Below, piece after piece: positions 19,506 through 29,600 of a stretch of 64,000 bases of DNA. Source of the DNA: Streptomyces ardesiacus (GTDB lineage: Bacteria > Actinomycetota > Actinomycetes > Streptomycetales > Streptomycetaceae); assembly GCF_003112575.1 (NCBI RefSeq), contig NZ_BEWC01000005.1, positions 248,001-312,000 on the forward strand, read 5' to 3'. The position numbers were made by a program, and so were the translations under genes. How positions within the stretch are numbered: the stretch's first letter is position 1; every line of letters begins with the position of its first letter. Under the pieces are notes generated by a model. That model did no database searches and was not told the DNA's origin. It saw only the letters and a program-made list of their open reading frames with translations.

Positions 19506-21355
19506 GCCGCACCGTCCTTGCGCTCGTCGTCCACGATCTCGGCGTCGACGACGTCGTCGTCGGCCTTGTCACCGGCCTGGGCGCCCGCACCGGGGGCCTC
19601 GCCGCCGGCGGCCTGCGCGGCCTGGGCGTCGGCGTACATGGCCTGGCCCAGCTTCTGCGAGACGGCGGCGACCTTCTCGGTCGCGGTGCGGATCTCGGCG
19701 GTGTCCTCGCCCTTGAGCTTCTCCTTCAGCTCGGCGACGGCGGACTCGACCTCGGTCTTCACCTCGCCGGGGACCTTGTCCTCGTTGTCCTTGAGGAACT
19801 TCTCCGTCTGGTAGACGAGCTGCTCGCCCTGGTTGCGGGACTCGGCGGCCTCGCGGCGGGCGTGGTCCTCCTCCGCGTACTTCTCGGCCTCCTGGCGCAT
19901 CCGGTCGACCTCGTCCTTCGGCAGCGAGGAGCCGCCGGTGACGGTCATCTTCTGCTCCTTGCCCGTGCCCAGGTCCTTCGCGGTCACGTGCATGATGCCG
20001 TTGGCGTCGATGTCGAAGGAGACCTCGATCTGCGGGACGCCGCGGGGCGCCGGCGGCAGACCGGTCAGCTCGAACATCCCGAGCTTCTTGTTGTACGCCG
20101 CGATCTCGCGCTCGCCCTGGTAGACCTGGATCTGCACGGAGGGCTGGTTGTCCTCGGCGGTGGTGAAGATCTCCGAGCGCTTGGTCGGGATCGTCGTGTT
20201 CCGCTCGATCAGCTTGGTCATGATGCCGCCCTTGGTCTCGATGCCGAGGGACAGCGGGGTGACGTCGAGCAGCAGGACGTCCTTGACCTCGCCCTTGAGG
20301 ACACCGGCCTGCAGGGCGGCGCCGATGGAGACGACCTCGTCCGGGTTGACGCCCTTGTTGGCCTCCTTGCCGCCGGTCATCTCCTTGACCAGGTCGGCGA
20401 CGGCGGGCATACGGGTGGAGCCACCGACGAGAACGACGTGGTCGATCTCGGAGAGCTGGATGCCGGCGTCCTTGATGACGTTGTGGAACGGCGTCTTGCA
20501 GCGCTCCAGCAGGTCGGAGGTGAGCTGCTGGAACTGGGCGCGGGTGAGCTTCTCGTCCAGGTGCAGCGGGCCCTCGGCGGAGGCCGTGATGTAGGGGAGG
20601 TTGATCGTGGTCTCGGTGGACGAGGACAGCTCGATCTTGGCCTTCTCGGCCGCCTCGCGCAGACGCTGGAGGGCCATCTTGTCCTTGGCCAGGTCCACGC
20701 CGTGGCCGGACTGGAACTGCTTGACCAGGTAGTCGACGACCCGCTGGTCCCAGTCGTCACCACCGAGGTTGTTGTCGCCGTTGGTGGCCTTCACCTCGAC
20801 GACGCCGTCGCCGATCTCCAGCAGCGAGACGTCGAACGTACCGCCACCGAGGTCGAAGACCAGGATGACCTGCTCGTCCTTGTCCAGGCCGTACGCCAGC
20901 GCGGCGGCCGTCGGCTCGTTGACGATGCGCAGGACGTTGAGGCCCGCGATCTCACCGGCCTCCTTGGTGGCCTGGCGCTCGGCGTCGTTGAAGTACGCCG
21001 GGACGGTGATGACCGCGTCGGTCACCTTCTCGCCCAGGTAGGACTCGGCGTCCCGCTTCAGCTTCTGCAGCACGAAGGCGCTGATCTGCTGCGGGTTGAA
21101 GTCCTTGCCGTCCAGGTTGACCTTCCAGTCGGTGCCCATGTGGCGCTTGACCGAGCGGATGGTCCTGTCGACGTTCGTGACCGCCTGGCGCTTGGCGACC
21201 TCGCCGACGAGCACCTCACCGTTCTTGGCGAAGGCGACGACGGACGGCGTGGTCCTGGCGCCCTCGGCGTTGGTGATGACGGTGGGCTCGCCGCCCTCCA
21301 GAACGCTGACGACGGAGTTAGTCGTGCCCAGGTCGATGCCGACCGCACGTGCCAT
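19502..21355 (-). CDS. dnaK: Chaperone DnaK
   Basis: This is the 617-aa Hsp70. The nucleotide-binding domain has AVGIDLGTTNSVVSVLEGG, TVPAYFNDAERQATKEAG, VNEPTAAALAYGL, LVFDLGGGTFDVSLLE and VLVGGSTRMPAV. The substrate-binding domain begins after the LLLDVTPLSLGIETKGG linker, and the lid is helical. The C-terminus is Gly/Ala/Asp-rich, ending DDDVVDAEIVDDE-like. ATG 21355 follows GGAGG. It is the first gene of the HspR-controlled operon, with the HAIR operator 20 bp upstream of the start. DnaK is both a product of this operon and co-repressor of its own transcription. Confidence 0.98.
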   Translation of the reverse strand: MARAVGIDLGTTNSVVSVLEGGEPTVITNAEGARTTPSVVAFAKNGEVLVGEVAKRQAVTNVDRTIRSVKRHMGTDWKVNLDGKDFNPQQISAFVLQKLKRDAESYLGEKVTDAVITVPAYFNDAERQATKEAGEIAGLNVLRIVNEPTAAALAYGLDKDEQVILVFDLGGGTFDVSLLEIGDGVVEVKATNGDNNLGGDDWDQRVVDYLVKQFQSGHGVDLAKDKMALQRLREAAEKAKIELSSSTETTINLPYITASAEGPLHLDEKLTRAQFQQLTSDLLERCKTPFHNVIKDAGIQLSEIDHVVLVGGSTRMPAVADLVKEMTGGKEANKGVNPDEVVSIGAALQAGVLKGEVKDVLLLDVTPLSLGIETKGGIMTKLIERNTTIPTKRSEIFTTAEDNQPSVQIQVYQGEREIAAYNKKLGMFELTGLPPAPRGVPQIEVSFDIDANGIMHVTAKDLGTGKEQKMTVTGGSSLPKDEVDRMRQEAEKYAEEDHARREAAESRNQGEQLVYQTEKFLKDNEDKVPGEVKTEVESAVAELKEKLKGEDTAEIRTATEKVAAVSQKLGQAMYADAQAAQAAGGEAPGAGAQAGDKADDDVVDAEIVDDERKDGAA

Positions 21356-21374
21356 GGTGAATAACCTCCAGCGA

Positions 21375-21395
21375 CTTGAGTGGAACAGGCTCAAG
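21375..21395 (-). promoter_or_regulatory. HAIR operator (HspR site) of dnaK
   Basis: CTTGAGT-N7-GCTCAAG lies 20-40 bp upstream of dnaK and differs from the HspR consensus at one base. Streptomycete dnaK promoters usually have more than one such site; I find only this clear copy here. Confidence 0.92.
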
Positions 21396-21711
21396 TGTGC
21401 ATGACGCCCGGCACCGGGTCAACAGAGGTGAGCCGGGCAGACTCAACTCTTATCCGCTCCTTACGCGCAACGGCGCGCTGAGCTGCACATTCCCGTCGCC
21501 ACCGGCTCGACGAACCGGAAAAATCGCCCACGGAACGAACGCGTCGCCCGGGACTCCCGGCCCCGGCGGGTCAGGGTGGCCTCAGCGACGCAGATCACCG
21601 CACGTCCGACTACAGTGCGGCAAAGGATGGGGGTAGTCTCGAACGGACTCAATAAGTTACCGCTTAGTAATACCGCCCCCTCGTAACCTCGCAGGCCCGA
21701 GGAGCCCCCAA

Positions 21712-23994
21712 ATGCAACTCGCCGCGATCATCGTGTCGCTGGTCCTGATCGTGGTCGGCGTCGCACTGTTCGGCCGCGCCGTCCTGCAGATCGTCACCTA
21801 CATGCGGCTGGGCCAGCCGGTGCCGGCCGGAACGCGGACCAACGACCCCGTGGACCGCACCGTCACCGTGGTCAGGGAGTTCCTCGGCCACACCCGGATG
21901 AACCGCTGGGGCATCGTCGGTGTGGCGCACTGGTTCGTCGCGGTGGGCTTCTTCTCCCTGCTGCTGACCATCGTCAACGCCGTCGGCCAGCTCTTCCAGG
22001 CCGACTGGATCCTGCCGGTCATCGGCGACTGGGCGCCGTACAACGTCTTCGTCGAGTTCATCGGCACCATGACCGTGCTCGGCATCCTGGCCCTGATCGT
22101 GATCCGGCAGCTCAGCCACCCGCGCAAGCCGGGCCGCAAGTCCCGCTTCGCAGGCTCCAACTTCGGCCAGGCGTACTTCGTCGAGGCCGTCATCCTCGTC
22201 GTGGGCGTCTGCATCTTCATGCTGCACGCGCTGGAGGGCGTCCTCCACCACGTGGACGGCTACGAGGCGTCGTTCTTCATCTCGTACCCGGTCGTCGCCG
22301 CGCTGCGGGACCTGGACACCGGCACGCTGCAGAACCTCGTCTACTTCTTCGCCGGCCTGAAGATCGCCACCTCCTTCATCTGGATGATCACGGTCGCCCT
22401 GAAGACCGACATGGGCGTCGCCTGGCACCGCTTCCTGGCCTTCCCCAACATCTGGTTCAAGCGCGACGCGAAGGGCGGCACCGCCCTCGGCGCGCTCCTG
22501 CCGATGACCTCGGGCGGCAAGCCGATCGACTTCACCGACCCCGGCGACGACGACGTCTTCGGCGTCTCCCAGGTCGAGCAGTTCTCGTGGAAGGGCCTGC
22601 TGGACTTCTCCACCTGCACCGAGTGCGGCCGCTGCCAGTCGCAGTGCCCCGCCTGGAACACCGGCAAGCCGCTCTCCCCCAAGCTCCTGATCATGTCCCT
22701 GCGCGACCACGCGCACGCCAAGGCCCCCTACCTGCTGGCCGGCGGCGGCAAGACCATGGAGGGCGAGGAGAAGGCGTCCGAGGAGCAGCTGAAGGACGTC
22801 CCGGCCGCCGCCCTCGCGGAGGCCGAGCGCCCGCTGATCGGCACCCTCGAAGAGAACGGCGTCATCGACCCCGACGTCCTTTGGTCCTGCACCACCTGCG
22901 GCGCCTGCGTCGAGCAGTGCCCCGTCGACATCGAGCACGTCGACCACATCGTCGACATGCGCCGCTACCAGGTCATGATCGAGTCGGCGTTCCCGTCCGA
23001 GGCGGGCACGATGCTCAAGAACCTGGAGAAGAAGGGCAACCCCTGGGGCCTGGCCAAGAAGCAGCGCCTGGAGTGGCTCAAGGAGCTGGACTTCGAGGTC
23101 CCGGTCGTCGGCAAGGACATCGAGGACCTCACCGAGGTCGAGTACCTGTACTGGGTCGGCTGCGCCGGCGCTCTGGAGGACCGCGCCAAGAAGACCACCA
23201 AGGCCTTCGCCGAGCTGCTCCACATCGCGGGCGTGAAGTTCGCGATCATGGGCGGCGACGAGAAGTGCACCGGTGACTCCGCCCGCCGCCTGGGCAACGA
23301 GCCCCTGTTCCAGGAGCTCGGCATGGAGAACGTCATGTCCCTCAACGCCGCCTTCGGCGAGGAGATGGACGACGACGGCAAGGTCACCGAGGAGTCCCGC
23401 AGGCCCAGGTCGGCGAAGAAGATCGTCGCCACCTGCCCGCACTGCCTCAACACCCTCGGCAACGAGTACCCGCAGCTCGGCGGCGACTACGAGGTCGTCC
23501 ACCACACCCAGCTCCTCCAGCACCTGGTGGACGAGGGCAAGCTGACCCCGGTCACCCCGGTCGAGGGCATCATCACGTACCACGACCCCTGCTACCTGGG
23601 CCGCCACAACAAGATCTACACGCCGCCGCGCGAGATCATCGCCGCCGTCCCGGGCGTCCGCAACGAGGAGATGCACCGCCACAAGGAGCGCGGCTTCTGC
23701 TGCGGCGCGGGCGGCGCGCGGATGTGGATGGAGGAGCGGATCGGCAAGCGCATCAACAACGAGCGCGTGGACGAGGCCCTGTCGGTCAACCCCGACATCG
23801 TCTCGACGGCCTGCCCGTTCTGCCTCGTCATGCTCACCGACTCGGTCAACGGCAAGAAGAACGACGGCAAGGCCAAGGAGTCCATCCAGGTCGTCGACGT
23901 CGCCCAGCTCCTGCTGGACTCCGTCAAGACCCCGGCCGACCCGACCGGCGAACCGCAGCCGGAGACCGAGCCGGCCCCGGAGCCGGTGAAGTAA
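21712..23994 (+). CDS. Membrane-anchored Fe-S oxidoreductase (HdrD/GlpC-like)
   Basis: This is a 760-aa inner-membrane iron-sulfur reductase. About five to six transmembrane helices in residues 1-245 resemble the NarI/HdrE-like cytochrome-b region. Two 4Fe-4S ferredoxin motifs follow, CTECGRCQSQCP and CTTCGACVEQCP. The C-terminal half carries two CCG/cysteine-rich (DUF3483/CCG) domains: WVGCAGALEDRA with CPHCLNTLGNEY, and HDPCYLGRHN with GFCCGAGGARMWMEE. It probably moves electrons between a soluble donor and the quinone pool; its partner is unknown. ATG 21712 follows CGAGGAG. It is divergent from dnaK. The acidic/Pro tail is low complexity. Confidence 0.9.
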   Translation: MQLAAIIVSLVLIVVGVALFGRAVLQIVTYMRLGQPVPAGTRTNDPVDRTVTVVREFLGHTRMNRWGIVGVAHWFVAVGFFSLLLTIVNAVGQLFQADWILPVIGDWAPYNVFVEFIGTMTVLGILALIVIRQLSHPRKPGRKSRFAGSNFGQAYFVEAVILVVGVCIFMLHALEGVLHHVDGYEASFFISYPVVAALRDLDTGTLQNLVYFFAGLKIATSFIWMITVALKTDMGVAWHRFLAFPNIWFKRDAKGGTALGALLPMTSGGKPIDFTDPGDDDVFGVSQVEQFSWKGLLDFSTCTECGRCQSQCPAWNTGKPLSPKLLIMSLRDHAHAKAPYLLAGGGKTMEGEEKASEEQLKDVPAAALAEAERPLIGTLEENGVIDPDVLWSCTTCGACVEQCPVDIEHVDHIVDMRRYQVMIESAFPSEAGTMLKNLEKKGNPWGLAKKQRLEWLKELDFEVPVVGKDIEDLTEVEYLYWVGCAGALEDRAKKTTKAFAELLHIAGVKFAIMGGDEKCTGDSARRLGNEPLFQELGMENVMSLNAAFGEEMDDDGKVTEESRRPRSAKKIVATCPHCLNTLGNEYPQLGGDYEVVHHTQLLQHLVDEGKLTPVTPVEGIITYHDPCYLGRHNKIYTPPREIIAAVPGVRNEEMHRHKERGFCCGAGGARMWMEERIGKRINNERVDEALSVNPDIVSTACPFCLVMLTDSVNGKKNDGKAKESIQVVDVAQLLLDSVKTPADPTGEPQPETEPAPEPVK

Positions 23995-24013
23995 CCGGCC
24001 CCTCCCGCCCGAC

Positions 24014-24048
24014 GGCACCCCCGGATTCCCCGCGAACCCGGGGGTGCC
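24014..24048 (+). terminator. Terminator after Fe-S oxidoreductase
   Basis: An 11-bp stem (GGCACCCCCGG, 24014-24024, with 24038-24048) and 13-nt loop lie 20 bp past the stop. Confidence 0.8.
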
Positions 24049-24129
24049 CTCACGTGTCGAACCCGTGCATCATGACCCGGTCGGTGTCACCGGTGCCGGT
24101 GATACGGGTCGATACGGACGAGGTGAACG

Positions 24130-25428
24130 GTGCCCCCGCGAAGAAGCACCACCCTGGCCGGCACGGCCGCCGCCGGCTGCCTGCTGCTGCTCACGGCCTG
24201 CGGCCACGGTCCGGCCCACGCGGCCAAGGACGCCGCCCCCACCCCCGTAGGCGCCGCCGAGGCCCCCGCCCCGCTCCCCGTCCCGCGCGGCGGAGGCAGC
24301 GAGGTCCCCGACGACTTCAACGGCGACGGCCACCGCGACCTGGTCCTCGACACCCTGGTCACGGCGGAGAGCCACGCCGACGACGCGGGCATCGGCATCG
24401 TCTACGGCTCGTCCCGCGGGCTGGTGCCCGGAGCCCGGCAGCTGCTCACCCCGGAGAAGTACGCGGCGCCGGTGGGCGGCCGGCCGCCGGCCGTCTTCGA
24501 GGCGGAGGCGAGCTGCGACCTCGACGGCGACGGCTTCACCGACCTGGTCGTCACCACCGACCCGCCCTACGACGGCCGGGGCCGTCCCCCCGTCCCCCTC
24601 CAGCTCCTCTTCGGCTCCCCGTCGGGACCGGCCGGCCGCGCGGTCCCGCTCGTCGTCCCCGACCGGGCCCGCTACGGCAACGACTGGCCGGAGCGTCCCG
24701 TGTGCGGCGACTTCGACGGCGACGGCGCCGCGGACCTGGTCCTCCACGCCTCCACCGGCCGCCTCAGCCACCTGCGCGGCCCCTTCACCCGCAAGGGCGC
24801 CCCGCGCGAGGCCGGCCCGCCCGTCCCCTCCGCCGGCGAGGCACCGACCGGGCCCGCCGCCGACGTGAACCACGACGGGTACGACGACCTCGTCGTCCGC
24901 GCCTCCGCGGGCCCCGGCGGGGCCACCCTCGTCCTGGGCGGCCCCGACGGCCCCACCCGCACCGGGGCCACCCTCCCCGCCGGCGACGACGTCGCCCTGG
25001 GGGCCTTCGGCCGGGGCAAGGCGCTGGACGCCGCCGTGGGATCCCCGGGCGGCATCGCGATGCGCTACGACCTGCCCACCGCCGCCCGCGGCACCCTCGG
25101 CACCCCGGGCTCGATGCTCGACGCCGCCGACTTCGACGGGGACGGCCTGAGCGAACTGGTCTCCAGCGGCTCCGGCGTGCGGGTCCACCCGGGCCGCGCG
25201 GCCGGTCCCACCGCCCGGGGCGCGGTCGCGGTACGGCCGGCGACGACGGGCACCACGCGGGTGCTGGCGGCCGGCGACTTCGACGGCGACGGCCTCGCCG
25301 ACCTGGTGCTGCGCACCCACCGGGGCGACACGCAGGACACCGTCGAGGTCCACCGGGGCTCGGCGGAGGACCTGGTGACGGCACGGGCCGCGGTCACGTT
25401 CTCCACGTCGCAGTTCCTGGCCCCGTAG
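24130..25428 (+). CDS. FG-GAP/VCBS repeat lipoprotein
   Basis: This is a 432-aa exported protein. The N-terminus is basic then hydrophobic, with a lipobox-like LLLLTACGHG, so it is probably lipid-anchored outside the membrane. The mature part has regularly spaced calcium-loop FG-GAP/VCBS repeats: DFNGDGHRDLVLD, DLDGDGFTDLVVT, DFDGDGAADLVLH, DVNHDGYDDLVVR, DFDGDGLSELVSS and DFDGDGLADLVLR. These suggest an integrin-like beta-propeller. No enzymatic domain is visible. GTG 24130 follows GAGGTG. The role is unknown, possibly adhesion or carbohydrate contact; a second repeat protein lies 1.2 kb downstream. Confidence 0.85.
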   Translation: MPPRRSTTLAGTAAAGCLLLLTACGHGPAHAAKDAAPTPVGAAEAPAPLPVPRGGGSEVPDDFNGDGHRDLVLDTLVTAESHADDAGIGIVYGSSRGLVPGARQLLTPEKYAAPVGGRPPAVFEAEASCDLDGDGFTDLVVTTDPPYDGRGRPPVPLQLLFGSPSGPAGRAVPLVVPDRARYGNDWPERPVCGDFDGDGAADLVLHASTGRLSHLRGPFTRKGAPREAGPPVPSAGEAPTGPAADVNHDGYDDLVVRASAGPGGATLVLGGPDGPTRTGATLPAGDDVALGAFGRGKALDAAVGSPGGIAMRYDLPTAARGTLGTPGSMLDAADFDGDGLSELVSSGSGVRVHPGRAAGPTARGAVAVRPATTGTTRVLAAGDFDGDGLADLVLRTHRGDTQDTVEVHRGSAEDLVTARAAVTFSTSQFLAP

Positions 25429-25568
25429 GGGACCGGCCGAGGGGCGGGCGGCTCCCGCCGGACCGGCCTCGGGGAGCACCCGTAGGGGATGTCACAGCTC
25501 GGCCGCAAAGGTCCCCCGAACGGCCGGACCCCGCACGTCACTCTCCGGGACCAGGTACGTTCGAAGGC

Positions 25569-26498
25569 GTGGCTGGATTCAGGATCGGACGCGGCCGGGA
25601 CAACGGCGCTCCACACGCGCAACCACAACGCCCTCCGTACGGACAGCAGGCGCCCCAGGGACCGTCGTACGGCGGTCCGGCGACGCCTCGGCAGCCGTAC
25701 CCGCAGCCTCCGTACGGGGGTGGCGCCCCGGGCGGATCCCCGTGGCCGCAGGCACCCGGCGGCGGCCACGGCGAGCCGGAGTACTTCGGCGACGGCGGCT
25801 ACGGCCCCGGGGGCCACGGCGGGCACCCCCAGCAGGCCCCGTACGACCCGTACGCGGCCAACAACCCGGGCCACACCCAGGCGTTCACGGTCGACGACCC
25901 CTACAACCAGGGCGACACCTACCGCGCCGGTTCCGCCCCCGCGCCCGGCCCCGTCGGCCCCCGCCTGCACTGGAAGGACCTCCTGAAGGGCGTCGTCCTC
26001 GCGCCCAACCAGACCTTCCTCCAGATGCGGGACTACGCGATGTGGGCCCCGGCGCTCATCGTGACGTTCCTCTACGGCCTGCTGGCGGTCTTCGGCTTCG
26101 ACGGCGCCCGCGAGGACGCCATCAACGCCACCCTCTCCAACGCCGTCCCGATCGTCCTGACCACGGCGGTGGCCCTGGTACTCAGCGCCTTCATCCTGGG
26201 CGTGGTCACCCACACCCTGGCCCGCCAGCTCGGCGGCGACGGCGCCTGGCAGCCCACGGTCGGCCTCTCCATGCTGATCATGTCCCTCACCGACGCCCCG
26301 CGCCTGGTCGTCGCGATGTTCGCGGGCGGCGACGCGCCCTTCGTCCAGATCCTCGGCTGGGCCACCTGGGTCGCGGCCGGGGCCCTGCTGACGCTGATGG
26401 TCAGCCGCTCCCACGACCTGCCCTGGCCGAAGGCGCTCGGCGCCTCCGCGATCCAGCTGATCGCCCTGCTGTCGATCGTGAAGCTCGGCACGTTCTGA
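25569..26498 (+). CDS. Yip1-domain membrane protein
   Basis: This is a 309-aa membrane protein. Residues 1-125 are a disordered Pro/Gly/Gln/Tyr-rich tail (PQRPPYGQQAPQG, PYPQPPYGGG). The C-terminal half starts with HWKDLLKGVVLAPNQTFLQM, typical of actinobacterial Yip1/DUF1282-type proteins, followed by about five transmembrane helices including APALIVTFLYGLLAVFGF and ALVLSAFILGVVTHTLA. GTG 25569 is the best start; the longer open frame upstream belongs to shadow sequence. The ribosome site is weak (GAAGGC). The function of bacterial Yip1 proteins is unknown. Confidence 0.85.
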   Translation: MAGFRIGRGRDNGAPHAQPQRPPYGQQAPQGPSYGGPATPRQPYPQPPYGGGAPGGSPWPQAPGGGHGEPEYFGDGGYGPGGHGGHPQQAPYDPYAANNPGHTQAFTVDDPYNQGDTYRAGSAPAPGPVGPRLHWKDLLKGVVLAPNQTFLQMRDYAMWAPALIVTFLYGLLAVFGFDGAREDAINATLSNAVPIVLTTAVALVLSAFILGVVTHTLARQLGGDGAWQPTVGLSMLIMSLTDAPRLVVAMFAGGDAPFVQILGWATWVAAGALLTLMVSRSHDLPWPKALGASAIQLIALLSIVKLGTF

Positions 26499-26514
26499 CC
26501 GACCGCCACGGAAG

Positions 26515-26543
26515 AGGCCCCCGGTGTCCCGCACCGGGGGCCT
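26515..26543. terminator. Terminator after Yip1 gene
   Basis: A perfect 12-bp stem, AGGCCCCCGGTG (26515-26526) with 26532-26543, around a 5-nt loop, followed by TTTCCCC. Confidence 0.88.
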
Positions 26544-26656
26544 TTCCCCTGCCGCACGGTGATCCCCTGGTGCTACTGTCGCCCTGCTCACGCGGGACGA
26601 GCGGCGAAGACGTGAAACGCCCCCCTGCGTGACCGCCCTGGGGAGGGACTCCTTTC

Positions 26657-29600
26657 GTGACTCGTCCGCTCGACAAGCGGGCCGTGCGCCGTCGGCGTGT
26701 GCTCGGCCGTACCGCTCTCACCGTCACGCTCGCCGTGACCGCCGGCCTCGGCGCCGCCACGGGGACGGCCGCCGCCCCCGCCGTGTCCGCCGCGTCCGCC
26801 GACCCCGTCGTCGTCAGCCCGGGCGCCCGCTTCGTGCCCCGCGCCACCCTCGTCCTGAACGCCGGCGAGACCGGGTTCCTCACCGCGCAGGAAGGCGACG
26901 ACCGCCTCCGCTGGATCGACTACGCCACCGGCGCGACCACCGTCCTCGACCACCGCCTGCCCGAGCCGCTCGCCTACGACGTCGACGACCGCCGCTTCGA
27001 CCGCCACCCGGGGGACTTCGGCCACGGCTCCGACACCGTCGCCCTCTACGCGCCGTCCCCCGCCCCGCACGTCACGCTCCAGCAGCGGGCCGGCGACGGG
27101 GCGAAGGTCACGGTCCCGGTCCCCGACGGCCAGACGTACGTCGCGACCTACGGCGACACCGTCATCACCCGCACCGGCCCCGAGAACGCCGTGACCGGCC
27201 TGCACCTGCTGCGCCTGGAGAACGGCGCGGTGCGGGACCGGAAGCTGCAGGGGCTGCCGGAGGGGTGGCACCTGAGCGTCAGCGGGGGCGACGCCCGGTC
27301 CGTGGCCGTCCGCGCGATCAAGTGGGAGGACAGCACGATGTCCCAGGGGTGGTGGGTCGTCGACCTCGCCACCGGGTCCCTGAAGACACTCTCCCCCCAC
27401 GGCGAGGCCGTCCGGTTCGACGGGGACACCGTCTTCCACCTCGGCGCCCCGGAGCCGTACGCCGCCCAGGTGTACCGCCGCGACGACCTGGACGCGGAGC
27501 CGGTCACCGTCGACCTGCGGGACGTGGGCACGTACGACGACACGATCCTGCCCTTCGGCGGGGGCTTCGCCACCGTGACCCCGCCGAACCCCGGGGACAA
27601 CGAGTACCGCGGCAACGGGCTCTACCTGGAGGACACCGAGGGGAACGCGAAGACCCTGCTGGCCGTCGCCTCCCCCTCCGTGGACCGCACCCCCGGCGGC
27701 TCGCTGCTGGTGGCCGGCGCCGAGCAGAAGACCGACTACGGACCGCTCGACTGGGGGTACTACCTCCTCACGCCCGCCGCCGACGGCACCGTCACCCGCA
27801 AGCGCGTCGCGGACATCGAGGACCGGGAGGCCGATCCCTTCGGCATCTCCCTGGGCAGCGGCATCCTCACCACGGCCGACGACTCGAAGCTCTACATGCC
27901 GGGCACCTACGTCGGCGCCTACCGCAGCACCTGGCTGAAGACCTCCGGCCGCCCCGAGGAGCTGAAGTCGACCGTCGACGGTCTCGTGAGCGGCCGGGAC
28001 GCCGACTGCGGCGACTCCGAGAACGGTCCCTGCGTGACCATGTTCGCCGGCGGTGACGGACACCACGGCCGCAAGGCGGCGACCGAGCAGGGCGTCACCG
28101 TGCTCCACACCAACGGCGACACGTCCTGGGGCCCGCGGGTGACCTCCGGACAGCACAGCCCGGAACTCGTCGACCTCTCCGGCCGGTACGGCGTCGTGGA
28201 CGAGGCGTCGGGCGGTGCGCAGGCCGTCCTCCGGTTCGCGGACGGCGACACCGGAAGCGTCCTGGAGAAGCGGGGGACGGTCGCGGCCTCCCTGTGGGGC
28301 AGCACCCTGTGGAGCGCCACCGGGAGCTGGGACGACCCACGCCTGGAACTGCCGACCACGGTGTCGGCGAAGAACCTGTCGACGGGCGCCGCGGGCGAGA
28401 CCTTCGACGCGGGGTGCGTCCCGCGCGAGCTGCAGGCCGTCGGGCGCTGGGTGTACTGGCAGTGCGACGACTCCTGGCCCAACTACCCGGGCGGCGGCGT
28501 CTACGACCGTGAGGCCAAGCGCACCCTGAGGCTCGGCACCGGCAAGACGCTCCTCGGCGACGGCTACCTGGTCCGCCAGTCCGACCCGGCCGGCCTGACC
28601 CTCGTCGACCTGCACGAGGGCCTGCCGGCCGGCGGCACGGAGGCGGACCTGCCCCGGCGCGTGCTCGTCCCCGCGGCCGAGCTGGGCGACCGGACCGTGC
28701 GCCGGGCCGACTGGACCGTGGACCGCTTCGGCGGCCACGTCGCCTACGTCGGCGCGGACCGCCGGGTGCGGATCGTCCCGTCGGGCGTCCCGGCCTCCCG
28801 GATCGCCGTGATCGACGCGGAGACGACGCCCGCCCTGAACCTCAGGGCCACCGGGGCGGCGTGGACGTCGCGCTGGTGGCTGTCCAAGCCGGCCGCCTCC
28901 TGGTCGCTGACGCTGCGGAACAAGGCGAGCGGCAAGACCGTGCGCACCCTGTCCGGCGGCGAGGCCCGGGGCATGCTGTCGGCCACCTGGGACGGCAGGG
29001 ACGCCGGGGGGACGTACGTCCCGAACGGCGCCTACACCTGGACCCTGACCGCGAAGCCCGCCGACGGCGTCGGAACCGGCCTGTCCGTCTCCGGGACCGT
29101 GCCGGTCACCGGCGGTGCCGCCGTGTGGCGGGACATGGCGGGCGACGACGGCTTCGGCGACCTGCTGGCCGTCGACGCCAACGGCGCGGTGTCGATGTAC
29201 CGGGGCGACGGCACCGGCGGCGTGTCCTCCCGCGTCGCCGGGTCGGCCGGCGCGTTCGCCACCGGCTCGGTGCTCGTGCCCTTCGGGGACGTGGACGGGG
29301 ACCGGTGCGCCGACGTACTGGTGCGGACCGGCGACGAGCTGCGGGCCTACCGCCCCGGCTGCGGCAAGGTCGTCGGCGCGTCGTCGCCGTACACGCCGAT
29401 CGGCAAGGGCTGGGGGCAGTACGACCAGCTCACCTCACCGGGCGACCTGAACGGCGACGGCTTCACCGACCTGATCGCCCGCCAGACGAGCACCGGCGAC
29501 ATCTACTTCTACGCGGGCACCGCGGACCACCGCCTGAAGACCCGGGTGCGGATCCAGGCGAACTGGAAGCTGTACAAGTGGATCACCGGCGCGGGCGACC

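Noticed and set aside
21657..21670. TTAC-N6-GTAA palindrome before the Fe-S oxidoreductase gene
   Set aside because: Arms of only 4 bp, expected by chance, with no matching regulator nearby.
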